From Flavivirga amylovorans (GTDB taxonomy: Bacteria > Bacteroidota > Bacteroidia > Flavobacteriales > Flavobacteriaceae), in NCBI RefSeq assembly GCF_030540875.1, contig NZ_JAUOEM010000001.1:744001-808000 (forward strand): a stretch of 64,000 nucleotides of DNA. Direction: 5' to 3'. Made by a program: the position numbers and the translations under genes. The notes beneath the pieces were generated by a model. That model saw nothing but the letters and a program-made list of their open reading frames with translations, did no database searches and was not told the origin of the DNA. Positions 45,107 to 53,574 of this stretch are shown piece by piece; position 1 is the stretch's first letter, and every line of letters begins with the position of its first letter.

Positions 45107-46170
45107 GGATATTACAGTTAATAGATTCTTTAGATTCGGGAGGAGCAGAGCGTATGGCTATAAACTATGCTAATATGTTATCAAAAGATATGACTGCTTT
45201 TATATGTGTAACTAGGTTTGAAGGTTTATTAAAAGATGCAATTAATAATGATGTCAACTATATGTTTTTGAATAAAAAACATACTTTAGATTTTAAGGCG
45301 ATTAAACGATTGCATAATTATATTAAGCAAAACAAAATTGATGTTGTTCATGCGCATTCCACATCCTTTTTTTTAGCAACAATAATAAAAATATTGAATC
45401 CTAAAACAAAATTGGTATGGCATGATCATTATGGTAGTAGCGAGTTTTTGAAAATTAGAAAGTTTAGAATCTTAAAATTTTGTTCTTATAAATTCAATGC
45501 TATTATAAGCGTAAATCAAATACTGAAAGCTTGGGCAGAACAACATTTAAAATGCAAAAACGTGTCATTTTTAAATAATTTTATATCTGAGAATACTAAA
45601 GAAAAAAAGGAGACAACTTTAAAAGGAGAAGAAGGAAAACGAATAGTATGTTTGGCAAATCTTAGAAGTCAGAAGAATCATTTAATGTTATTGGATGCTT
45701 TTAAGGAAGTCAATAAAATTAATGAAAAATGGACTTTACATTTAATAGGCAAAGATCAAGGAGATGATTATTCTGTGAAATTAAACGAAAGAATAAATAA
45801 TTTAAAACTAAGAGAGAATGTTTTTATTTATGGAAGTAAAAGCGATATTTATAATATATTAAACCATTGTGATATCGGTGTTTTGTCCTCACAATCTGAA
45901 GGTTTACCTCTAGCACTATTGGAATACGGTTTGGCCAAATTACCTGTTGTTGCTACTAATGTAGGAGATTGTGGTAAAGTTATAACACAGTCATCGGAAG
46001 GATTTTTAGTAAATTCGGGAGACTCTAAAGCTTTTTCTAAAGCATTATTAAACTATATTGATAACAAGCCATTAAGAATTGAAAATGGAGAAGGACTATA
46101 TAAAAATGTTATTTCAAATTTTAGTGAGAATAAAATCAAAAATCAATTAATAGCAATTTATACGGCTTAG
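45103..46170 (+). CDS. Glycosyltransferase family 4
   Basis: A 355-residue GT4: MRILQLIDSLDSGGAERMAINYANML is the classic N-terminal loop, with VVHAHSTSFFLATI. The donor domain has RIVCLANLRSQKNHLMLLDAF, WTLHLIGKDQGDD, VFIYGSKSDIYNIL and LSSQSEGLPLALLEYGLAKLPVVATNVGDCGKVI. All motifs are intact. Specificity unknown. The start overlaps the previous stop by 4 nt. Confidence 0.92.
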   Translation: MRILQLIDSLDSGGAERMAINYANMLSKDMTAFICVTRFEGLLKDAINNDVNYMFLNKKHTLDFKAIKRLHNYIKQNKIDVVHAHSTSFFLATIIKILNPKTKLVWHDHYGSSEFLKIRKFRILKFCSYKFNAIISVNQILKAWAEQHLKCKNVSFLNNFISENTKEKKETTLKGEEGKRIVCLANLRSQKNHLMLLDAFKEVNKINEKWTLHLIGKDQGDDYSVKLNERINNLKLRENVFIYGSKSDIYNILNHCDIGVLSSQSEGLPLALLEYGLAKLPVVATNVGDCGKVITQSSEGFLVNSGDSKAFSKALLNYIDNKPLRIENGEGLYKNVISNFSENKIKNQLIAIYTA

Positions 46171-46171
46171 A

Positions 46172-47542
46172 ATGTTGAAAGGATACTATTATATAAATCA
46201 AATTATACTACATGTTGGTATAGGTTTAGGTGTGTATTTTTTTAAACCAGCTTCAAAAGTACTTTTTTTAATTGTTTTAGGAATATGTGCTTTTAGTATT
46301 ATTAAAGCCCCTCCAAGAAAAAGATATGTTTATGTTTTAAGTGCATGTGCTTATATTGTTGGTTCTGAAGTTTTTTTCAGAATGACGAGCGGTAATTTTT
46401 TACATGAGGCATCTAAATATTTAGTTGTTGTTTTTTTACTTATAGGTATGTTAATTGGTGATGGAGTTAATAAAAAAGGATACGCATATATAATTTATTT
46501 GATTTTTTTAATTCCGGGAATTATTGTCGCATCTTCAAGTTTAAATTACGATACAAATTTGCGTACAGCCATAGCTTTTAATCTAAGTGGACCTGTATGT
46601 TTAGGAATAACTGCGTTGTATTGTTATGGAAGGAAAATTTCAATAAAATCTCTTCAAGAAGTATTGATGTATGCATTGTTGCCAATTATTAGTACTACTA
46701 CATATTTGTTTTTATACTCACCAACCATTAAAGATACGTTATCTGGTACACAATCAAACTTTGAAGCTTCTGGTGGCTATGGCCCCAATCAAGTATCTAC
46801 GATTTTAGGATTAGGTGTGTTTTTATTAGCAGGGAGGTTGTTTTTACAGTCTAAGGCATTATTTATTAAAGTTATAAACATTGGAGTTTTGGCTTTTATG
46901 ACTTATAGGGCCATAGTAACTTTTAGCCGAGGAGGTGTATTTGTTGCTTTTTTAATAATATTGGCATTTATTATTACATTTTATTTTAAAGCTTCATCAA
47001 GAAGTAGAAGAAGAATTTTTGGTTCAACATTTGTTTTAGGTATAGGTGTTATTTTAACATGGTTTGTAAGCTCAGCCAGTACATATGGTTTAATAGATAA
47101 ACGCTATAATAATGAAGATGCATTAGGAAGAACAAAAGACGATATTACTACAGGAAGAGCAGGTTTGTTAACTAATGAATTGAATGAGTTTTTTGAAAAC
47201 CCTTTTTTTGGTGTTGGTGTTGGAAAACTTAAAGAATTAAGGCTTGAAAAAGAAGGAATTAATGCTGCTTCACATAACGAAATGAGCAGAATTATAGCAG
47301 AGCATGGAATATTTGGTTTTGTTGCTTTTTTAATATTATTATTAACGCCATTACTATTAAGGTTTCGAAACAAAAAAAACATATATTTCTATTCATTTTA
47401 TCTATTTTGGTTTTTAACAATAAACCATTCGTCTATGCGTATTGCTGCTCCAGCTTTCATTTATGGGCTTTGTTTATTAAATGTATATTATGACAAACCT
47501 TCTTTACATAGGAAACAAGTTATCAAACAAAGGAAAGAATAA
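46172..47542 (+). CDS. O-antigen polymerase/ligase-like membrane protein (Wzy_C family)
   Basis: A 456-residue inner-membrane protein with about eleven hydrophobic segments. The signature region runs YRAIVTFSRGGVFVAFLIIL and then, after a large outer loop, TGRAGLLTNELNEFFENPFFGVGVGKLKEL and SHNEMSRIIAEHGIFGFVAFL. These are the Wzy_C/WaaL arginine and histidine motifs. It could polymerise repeat units or ligate chains to a lipid; the sequence does not separate the two. The next gene begins inside its last 53 nt. Confidence 0.87.
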   Translation: MLKGYYYINQIILHVGIGLGVYFFKPASKVLFLIVLGICAFSIIKAPPRKRYVYVLSACAYIVGSEVFFRMTSGNFLHEASKYLVVVFLLIGMLIGDGVNKKGYAYIIYLIFLIPGIIVASSSLNYDTNLRTAIAFNLSGPVCLGITALYCYGRKISIKSLQEVLMYALLPIISTTTYLFLYSPTIKDTLSGTQSNFEASGGYGPNQVSTILGLGVFLLAGRLFLQSKALFIKVINIGVLAFMTYRAIVTFSRGGVFVAFLIILAFIITFYFKASSRSRRRIFGSTFVLGIGVILTWFVSSASTYGLIDKRYNNEDALGRTKDDITTGRAGLLTNELNEFFENPFFGVGVGKLKELRLEKEGINAASHNEMSRIIAEHGIFGFVAFLILLLTPLLLRFRNKKNIYFYSFYLFWFLTINHSSMRIAAPAFIYGLCLLNVYYDKPSLHRKQVIKQRKE

Positions 47543-48503
47543 AACTTCAATTGAAACTTTAGGAAAGTTATTGGAAATTGAAGGGTTTTCCGTTAAAACA
47601 TCATCGAATAAATCAAACAAATTACTTAGAATGTTTGATATGATATATTATGTCATAAAACTCAGGAATCAAACGGATTTTGTGCTAATTGATGTCTATA
47701 GTACATTTAATTTTTATTATGCGCTGGTAGTGAGTCAATTATGTCGCTTTTTTAAGTTAAACTACATACCCATTTTACGTGGTGGAAATTTGCCTGAACG
47801 GTTAAAAAAATCTCCTAAATTATCAAAAGCTATATTTAATCATGCTTATAAAAATGTAGCACCATCAAAATATATTAAGTCAAACTTTGAAGGTTTAGGA
47901 TATCATAATATAGTTTGCATTCCAAACACAATAGAGCTTAATAATTACATTTTTAAAGAAAGATCTTTTGACAAAATTAAGCTGTTATGGGTACGCTCAT
48001 TTTCAAAAATATATAATCCTTTGTTAGCAATTAAGGTTTTAAAAGGCTTAAAGGATATTAATATAGATGCAGAACTGTGTATGGTTGGTCCAGATAGTGA
48101 TGGAAGTATGCAAGAAGCCATAGATTATGCAAATGAGTTAAAAGTAGAAGTGACTTTTACTGGAAAACTATCAAAAAAAGAATGGATAGAACGATCTAAG
48201 TATTATAATATTTTTATTAATACTACTAACTTTGATAATATGCCTGTTAGTGTTATTGAGGCTATGGCATTAGGTTTACCTGTTGTCTCAACTAATGTAG
48301 GAGGGATGCCTTTTCTTATAGAAGATGAAATAACGGGTATTTTAGTAGAGCCGAATTCAGAAAAAGTGTTTGTTGAAGCAATTCAAAGGTTGACAAAAAA
48401 TTCATCAAAAAAATCAAATTTAATAGCTCTAAATGCCAGAAAAAAAGCAGAGCAATTAGATTGGAATATTGTTAAAAACCAATGGAATAAAGTATTGAAA
48501 TAA
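47490..48503 (+). CDS. Glycosyltransferase family 4
   Basis: A GT-B enzyme of 337 residues from ATG 47490 (MTNLLYIGNKLSNKGKNKTSIETLG); an in-frame ATG at 47481 would add three. Visible are ILRGGNLPERLKKSP, KNVAPSKYIKSNFE, IKLLWVRSFSKIYNPLLAIKVL, AELCMVGPDSDGS, VTFTGKLSKKEWI and FDNMPVSVIEAMALGLPVVSTNVGGMPFLI with the E-x7-E motif. It overlaps the Wzy-like gene by 53 nt in another frame, an unusually long overlap. Confidence 0.88.
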   Translation: MTNLLYIGNKLSNKGKNKTSIETLGKLLEIEGFSVKTSSNKSNKLLRMFDMIYYVIKLRNQTDFVLIDVYSTFNFYYALVVSQLCRFFKLNYIPILRGGNLPERLKKSPKLSKAIFNHAYKNVAPSKYIKSNFEGLGYHNIVCIPNTIELNNYIFKERSFDKIKLLWVRSFSKIYNPLLAIKVLKGLKDINIDAELCMVGPDSDGSMQEAIDYANELKVEVTFTGKLSKKEWIERSKYYNIFINTTNFDNMPVSVIEAMALGLPVVSTNVGGMPFLIEDEITGILVEPNSEKVFVEAIQRLTKNSSKKSNLIALNARKKAEQLDWNIVKNQWNKVLK

Positions 48504-48506
48504 ATT

Positions 48507-48535
48507 TTTGCTTGCTATGAATATTATTATCTTTA
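48507..48535 (+). promoter_or_regulatory. Possible internal promoter before the initiating phosphosugar transferase
   Basis: TTTG (48507-48510), 17 nt, then TATCTTTA (48528-48535), which differs from TAnnTTTG in its last base. It sits in the 56-nt gap before the initiating transferase. Weak evidence. Confidence 0.3.
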
Positions 48536-48559
48536 TCGTTTGTCATTTTATTTGAAAAG

Positions 48560-49951
48560 ATGTCTAACCGGAGTATTCATTTTAATATTTCAGAACGTAA
48601 AATTTTGCTACGTATCTTCGATATTGTTTCAATATTGGTTGTGCTGTATTTTGTTAGTAATACATTTGATTTTGATTATTTTACTATAACAAAAGAAAAC
48701 TGGACATGGACTCTTATACTTGTTTTATATATATCCATATTTGGAACTATTTTTGAGCTTTATGATCTACAGAAATCTAGTAAAATTGAAAAAACTTTTG
48801 CTAGTATAGTTGCCACGGTCTCAATTACTGCACTATTTTATTTTTTGACACCATTTTTCACGCCTTTATTACCAGATAACCGTTTGCAAATTTTATATTT
48901 TTATTGCGCAATATTCGTAGCATTATTTTTGTGGAGGCTAGCGTATGTGTCTTTTATTGTTTCTCCTAGGTTTTATAAGAAGGTATTGATTATTGGAGAA
49001 ACCTCAAATATTGAAACTATTGTAGAGGCTTTTAATAATTCGGATCCTAGTTATAAAATTAAGGGCTTTATTAATTGTGATATAAATAGTTTTGAATCTA
49101 TTAAGTTTAATGCCGTTGCTGAGTATAAACCAAGTCAAATACGTGAAGTAATTAAGGACGAAAATATATCGGAAATTGTTGTAGCAAGTTATAATTCAGA
49201 ATCCATTACTCCAGAAATTTATTACTCGCTTATTTCGCTTTTAGAAGAAGGGTTTTCAATAAAAGAATATACACAGGTATATGAAGATTTAGCACAGCGT
49301 ATACCAGTACAATTTGTAGGAAAAGACTTTTATAAATATTTTCCATTTAGTAGAAGTAATCAAAACAAACTATACCTGTTCTTTCGTCGATTTTTTGATA
49401 TTATTATTTCTATAATTGGAATTTTAATAGGAGCCATGTTTTTACCACTTATTTTATTTGGGAATATTATAGCTAATCGAGGACCACTTTTTTATACTCA
49501 AGATAGGATAGGAAAAAACGGTAAACCTTTTAAGATTTTGAAGTATAGAACGATGATTAAAAATGCTGAAAAAACTGGAGCAGTTTGGGCTCAAAAAGGA
49601 GATGCAAGAATTACATTCTTTGGTAAGTTTTTAAGGCACTCTAGATTAGACGAGATGCCTCAATTTTTTAACATATTAAAGGGCGATATGAGTATAATTG
49701 GTCCCAGACCAGAACGTCCATTTTTCGTTAAAGAACTATCGCAATTATTGCCTTTTTACGAAACGCGACATATTATTAAACCAGGTCTTACAGGTTGGGC
49801 GCAGGTTAAAACCAGATACGGATCTTCGGTTGACGATAGTTTACTGAAACTACAATACGATTTGTATTATATTAAACACAAAAGTTTTTTCCTGGATATA
49901 AATATTTTGGTAAAAACTATAAGTACTATGATTTTCTTTAGAGGGCAGTAG
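48560..49951 (+). CDS. Polyprenyl-phosphate hexose-1-phosphate transferase (WbaP/WcaJ-type, PHPT)
   Basis: The enzyme that would start the polysaccharide by moving a sugar-1-phosphate from a UDP-sugar to undecaprenyl phosphate. The 463 residues have four N-terminal membrane segments, a CoA-binding-like domain (KVLIIGETSNIETIVEAF), one more hydrophobic segment near 272-295 and a catalytic domain. Motifs there are PLFYTQDRIGKNGKPFKILKYRTM, TFFGKFLRHSRLDEMPQFFNILKGDMSIIGPRPE and KPGLTGWAQVKTRYG. These match the bacterial sugar transferase family fully. It is the last gene of the cluster. Confidence 0.93.
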   Translation: MSNRSIHFNISERKILLRIFDIVSILVVLYFVSNTFDFDYFTITKENWTWTLILVLYISIFGTIFELYDLQKSSKIEKTFASIVATVSITALFYFLTPFFTPLLPDNRLQILYFYCAIFVALFLWRLAYVSFIVSPRFYKKVLIIGETSNIETIVEAFNNSDPSYKIKGFINCDINSFESIKFNAVAEYKPSQIREVIKDENISEIVVASYNSESITPEIYYSLISLLEEGFSIKEYTQVYEDLAQRIPVQFVGKDFYKYFPFSRSNQNKLYLFFRRFFDIIISIIGILIGAMFLPLILFGNIIANRGPLFYTQDRIGKNGKPFKILKYRTMIKNAEKTGAVWAQKGDARITFFGKFLRHSRLDEMPQFFNILKGDMSIIGPRPERPFFVKELSQLLPFYETRHIIKPGLTGWAQVKTRYGSSVDDSLLKLQYDLYYIKHKSFFLDINILVKTISTMIFFRGQ

Positions 49952-49988
49952 TCATTCAGTCATCAGTTTACAGTAGCAGTATTCAGTC
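49952..49988. repeat. CAGT-rich short repeat after the polysaccharide cluster
   Basis: Degenerate copies of TCAGT/ACAGT/GCAGTATTCAGT follow directly after the last cluster stop. The motif is related to the CAGTATT repeat at 10152-10172, so the cluster is loosely bracketed by the same kind of short repeat. Confidence 0.4.
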
Positions 49989-50036
49989 TTTTACTTATCT
50001 TAATATAGATATAAAAATAAATTTTGAGATAAATAA

Positions 50037-51215
50037 CTATCCGTTATTGTAGTAAGAAATTAAATAAATATATCTAATAAATAGTGCTATTAATAAGGGA
50101 ATTAATCCAATAGCAAATACCTGTATACCAATTACCCAATGCAGTGTTAATAGGCATAATAGAATTATTAAAAATTTCAAATATTTAATAAACCAACCAC
50201 TTACTTTTTTTCTAAATAATTGTCGAATAACAAAAATATTAAGAGCACAGGCCCAAAGCAAATTATAATTTTGGTGAGTCCCTTTATGATCGGTTGCAAA
50301 CCAAAGCAACAACAATAATATTCCTATGATTCCTGTAATGCTAAAAAGGGTAGCGTCTAACCAGATACTCTGTTTATTTTTTTTGTAATCCTTATAAGTT
50401 ATCAAAAGAATGAATCCCCCTATAATACCTAAAATAAATAGGGGACTTGTAAAAAAGGTATTTGGTTTTGGTGTTTCTTTTTTAGAATATAAAACACGAC
50501 TTTCTTTTACTAATGGGGTATCATTATTTTTTATCAATGCAGAACCAAAAAACTTATAGATGTTCTCAGGTAAGAACATATGTTCTTCTGCTGTAGCTTT
50601 TTTATCTATTACTGAACCTAGACAGATATCTATACCCAAACTTCCCCAAGAATTTCTATTGAGATTATTTTGAATTAAGGTTCTAAAAGTAGCTTCTTCA
50701 TGTCCTTCAGGAGTATTAAAAACGATACTATTATTAAGACTTGCGTTGGCAACGTCTTTAATCTTTGTAGCACAATTGTCAAAAAAGAAATCGTATAAAT
50801 AACCTCTGTTCTCTGGTTTATAATTATTTACTAAAAAGTCGTAAAGTCTTTGCTTTTCCTCTTGTGAAAGATTTAGGACTTGTTCTTTAACATTTCTATT
50901 TTGTTTGACATAAAAGCTTAAAAAATCATAGTAATTGCTGGTACCTAATGAATAGTTTAATTTACCTCTGGCAAAATTTAAATAAAAATTTGGCGCTTCG
51001 AAATCAAAGCGACCATAATCAAACGTTTTATCCAGATTATTTAAAGGGTCTTTTATTCTGAAAGCATTATGCCCAAAAGAATCATTTAAAGAGGCGCCAG
51101 GTCCAATGGTTAAAACACTAATACTAGCTTCTGGTGATAATGTATTTTTCTGGGCTAAGCTTGTATTAATTGCAGTAAATAAAAAAAGTAATAAAAAAAG
51201 TAATGTTTTATGCAT
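50037..51215 (-). CDS. Lnb-type lipoprotein N-acyltransferase-like protein (DUF4105)
   Basis: A 392-residue protein with a signal peptide (MHKTLLFLLLFLFTAINTSLAQ), a periplasmic domain of about 220 residues and about five C-terminal membrane helices. The periplasmic domain has SFGHNAFRIKDP (His49) and YDFFFDNCATKIKD (Cys148), a Cys/His pair like that of NlpC/P60-type folds and of the DUF4105/Lnb N-terminal domain. Lnb proteins of Bacteroides complete lipoprotein acylation. Assignment to Lnb is from domain pattern. The gene's start lies 12 nt from one end of a MITE-like repeat. Confidence 0.78.
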   Translation of the reverse strand: MHKTLLFLLLFLFTAINTSLAQKNTLSPEASISVLTIGPGASLNDSFGHNAFRIKDPLNNLDKTFDYGRFDFEAPNFYLNFARGKLNYSLGTSNYYDFLSFYVKQNRNVKEQVLNLSQEEKQRLYDFLVNNYKPENRGYLYDFFFDNCATKIKDVANASLNNSIVFNTPEGHEEATFRTLIQNNLNRNSWGSLGIDICLGSVIDKKATAEEHMFLPENIYKFFGSALIKNNDTPLVKESRVLYSKKETPKPNTFFTSPLFILGIIGGFILLITYKDYKKNKQSIWLDATLFSITGIIGILLLLLWFATDHKGTHQNYNLLWACALNIFVIRQLFRKKVSGWFIKYLKFLIILLCLLTLHWVIGIQVFAIGLIPLLIALFIRYIYLISYYNNG

Positions 51216-51227
51216 CTAAACAAATAT

Positions 51228-51388
51228 TGAAGTGGTTTGACCTTTTTGATTGAAGCGAAAAATAGTGATTTTATTACCAAATGAAGACTTTTTTGAACTG
51301 TATAGATTCGCTACGGAGTAATAAAAAGACAAAATGTGAGGATAAAAGAACATTTTGTAGCCAATTATAAAAAGTTTAAACCACTTCA
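51228..51388. repeat. 161-bp MITE-like element with inverted ends
   Basis: TGAAGTGGTTT (51228-51238) is repeated inverted and perfectly as AAACCACTTCA (51378-51388). Similarity continues inward: left end ...GACCTTTTTGATTG, right end (reversed) ...AAACTTTTTATAATTG. No protein is encoded between. It fills almost the entire gap between the PorV-like and Lnb-like genes and its right end touches the PorV-like stop codon. No clear target-site duplication is visible. Confidence 0.6.
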
Positions 51389-52486
51389 TTATCTAAAAAT
51401 ACTAAAATCCAGTTTTAAAGAAAATACATTTGAATATAAAGCAACACTTTGGTCTCCAATATCGGTAAAGGCATAGTCTATTTGAACACCATTATATTTA
51501 AAACCAACACCAAAACTAGGCTGAAAGCTTAATTGTTCAGTATTATCAATTTGTAATTCATTTTGAAAATTTCCCATACCAGCACGTAAATACACCATAT
51601 TTATATAGCTAAATTCGAAACCTAAAGCTGGATTTACACTAGCAAAAGACGATGAAATAATATCATTGTTTTCTTCAAAGCGAACATTTAAATTCACTGC
51701 TGTCAGCAATGTGTAATCATAGTGAAAATCGATTAACTTTGAAATACCAATCTGTAATTTCGGAATGGTAATCTCTGTAGTTTCTGGTAGTTCCTGATTT
51801 TGACCTGCTACTGCGTTTTGAATCTTAGCAAATTCATCTTCATCAATAGCCCAAGCGTTAAAAGTAGTCGTAATATCACGAGCCATAACACCAAACTTCC
51901 AGTTATTATTGGTCTCAAACTGTACACCTAAATCTAAACCAAACCCCCAAGAGGAAGCAAAATCACCAATAACACGTCGTATCACTTTGGCATTCACTCC
52001 ATATTTTAAACCTTGTACAGGAAGGTGCCTAGCATACGAAAATGTTAGCCCATAATCTGCAGTAGAAAATAAACTAATTCTATCGTAATTTATATTGCCC
52101 TGTTCATCGATAAGCTGAGTGGTGTTTAAAATATCATCAACAGCAAAGCGAATCAATGATATCCCTACTGCACTTTCTTTATCTATAGGCATAGCATAAG
52201 CGACATAATCATAATTGGCAATATTAGCAAAGTAACTAGAGTGCATTAAAGCGAGTTGGTTATCTTCAATTTGTAATAACCCAGCAGGATTCCAATAGCC
52301 TGAATTAACATCGGCAGAATGAGACGTTACAGCACTACTCATACCTAATGCAGCGGCATCCACACCAATATTCATAAACTCGTTAGAGTACTTTCTAACA
52401 GTTTGACTAAATATTGATACGGACATTGTACAAAACAATGCAGTTATGTAAGTCTTCAATCTCAATTTTTTTACAAAGATGCACAT
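51389..52486 (-). CDS. PorV/PorQ-family outer-membrane beta-barrel protein
   Basis: A 365-residue secreted barrel. The N-terminal signal peptide ends around ALFCTMSVSIFSQ. Then comes VRKYSNEFMNIGVDAAALGMSSAVTSHSADVNSGYWNPAGL, the conserved start of PorV-like (FadL/UPF0164-related) barrels linked to type IX secretion, followed by alternating beta strands to the final aromatic-rich strand (LKLDFSIFR). The true start may be TTG 52459 (MKTYITALF), because ATG 52486 overlaps a possible -7 box (CATCTTTG on the minus strand). Which Por function it serves is not decided. Confidence 0.82.
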   Translation of the reverse strand: MCIFVKKLRLKTYITALFCTMSVSIFSQTVRKYSNEFMNIGVDAAALGMSSAVTSHSADVNSGYWNPAGLLQIEDNQLALMHSSYFANIANYDYVAYAMPIDKESAVGISLIRFAVDDILNTTQLIDEQGNINYDRISLFSTADYGLTFSYARHLPVQGLKYGVNAKVIRRVIGDFASSWGFGLDLGVQFETNNNWKFGVMARDITTTFNAWAIDEDEFAKIQNAVAGQNQELPETTEITIPKLQIGISKLIDFHYDYTLLTAVNLNVRFEENNDIISSSFASVNPALGFEFSYINMVYLRAGMGNFQNELQIDNTEQLSFQPSFGVGFKYNGVQIDYAFTDIGDQSVALYSNVFSLKLDFSIFR

Positions 52487-52821
52487 AATACCAATTTAAT
52501 CATAAAATATCAGATTTAAACTTCCTCATTTTTCATTTTATTTATTTACTCATTATTCTCATTACATGAGCAATGCGAATTAATTATGGAATAGAGTAAT
52601 GGAAAGTGGTAATATATACTTCATTTCATAGTTAAATTATTATAATTTGCTATTCTATTAAACTTGAAATTATAATAGATATTGTTTAATACTTGCTTTA
52701 CACAAAAATTGTTTGCTATTTTTACCAAAACAATTTTTGTAGCATGAAATTGTTATGATAGCTATTTCTATTAATATTTTACGATTACATATTTTTATTA
52801 AATAGCAATAAGAATTTATAT
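52487..52821. other. Intergenic region between divergent PorV-like and pssA genes
   Basis: 335 bp without a recognisable gene. It should hold the two divergent promoters. The only structure I see is the long inverted repeat at 52702-52740, described separately. Confidence 0.5.
52702..52740. promoter_or_regulatory. 13-bp perfect inverted repeat upstream of pssA
   Basis: ACAAAAATTGTTT (52702-52714) and AAACAATTTTTGT (52728-52740) are perfect complements separated by 13 nt. It lies 82 bp before the pssA start. It could be an operator for a dimeric regulator or an RNA hairpin; it lacks a following T run, so a terminator is less likely. Confidence 0.45.
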
Positions 52822-53568
52822 ATGAAGAGACATATTCCTAATGCACTAACACTTTTAAACTTATTTTGTGGAAGTATTGCTGTTATTTTTGTGATTAATA
52901 ATAATTTTATTGCTGCCTCATTGTTTGTTTTTTTAGGCATATTTTTTGATTTTTTTGATGGTTTTGCAGCTAGAAAACTAAACGTTCAAAGTGAATTAGG
53001 TTTACAGTTAGATTCTCTTGCAGATATGGTAACTAGTGGGCTAGTGCCAGGAATTATCATGTATAAGTTATTATCGTTAACTGTAAAAACTTCGGATAGT
53101 TTAAATAATAATTGGCCTTCTAATAGAGATTGGTTAGATTTTAATTTACCAGTATTTCCTCTTTTGGGATTATTTATAACATTAGCTTCTGCTTATCGTT
53201 TAGCAAATTTTAATTTAGATATTGAACAACAAACCTATTTTAAAGGGTTGCCAACACCAGCAAACACCTTGTTGATAGTTTCACTACCATTAATAATGGA
53301 ATTTCAAAATAGTGATTTTATAAATGCTATTATTCTTAATAAATGGTTTCTGGTTGGATTGACACTTTTAAGTTGTTACATATTAAATGCCAATATTAAA
53401 CTATTTGCTTTAAAGTTTAAAGACTGGAGCTTTAAGACAAATGCAACGCGATATATTTTTATTATACTTTGTATTGTGTTATTAATTGTATTGCAATTTG
53501 CTGCGATACCTGTTATTATTTTACTTTATATATTTATGTCACTCATAGACAATTTAACTTCCAAATAA
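52822..53568 (+). CDS. pssA: CDP-diacylglycerol-serine O-phosphatidyltransferase
   Basis: Makes phosphatidylserine, the precursor of phosphatidylethanolamine, at the inner membrane. The 248 residues start HIPNALTLLNLFCGSIA and contain the CDP-alcohol phosphotransferase motif D-G-x2-A-R-x8-G-x3-D-x3-D (FFDGFAARKLNVQSELGLQLDSLAD). Several membrane helices follow. Length and helix count suit PssA type II. It is followed after 6 nt by the DUF808 gene, probably in one transcript. Confidence 0.92.
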   Translation: MKRHIPNALTLLNLFCGSIAVIFVINNNFIAASLFVFLGIFFDFFDGFAARKLNVQSELGLQLDSLADMVTSGLVPGIIMYKLLSLTVKTSDSLNNNWPSNRDWLDFNLPVFPLLGLFITLASAYRLANFNLDIEQQTYFKGLPTPANTLLIVSLPLIMEFQNSDFINAIILNKWFLVGLTLLSCYILNANIKLFALKFKDWSFKTNATRYIFIILCIVLLIVLQFAAIPVIILLYIFMSLIDNLTSK

Positions 53569-53574
53569 TTAAGA

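Noticed and set aside
51216-51388. Intact insertion sequence between the Lnb-like and PorV-like genes
   Set aside because: The space between the inverted ends is only 139 bp and has no transposase reading frame.
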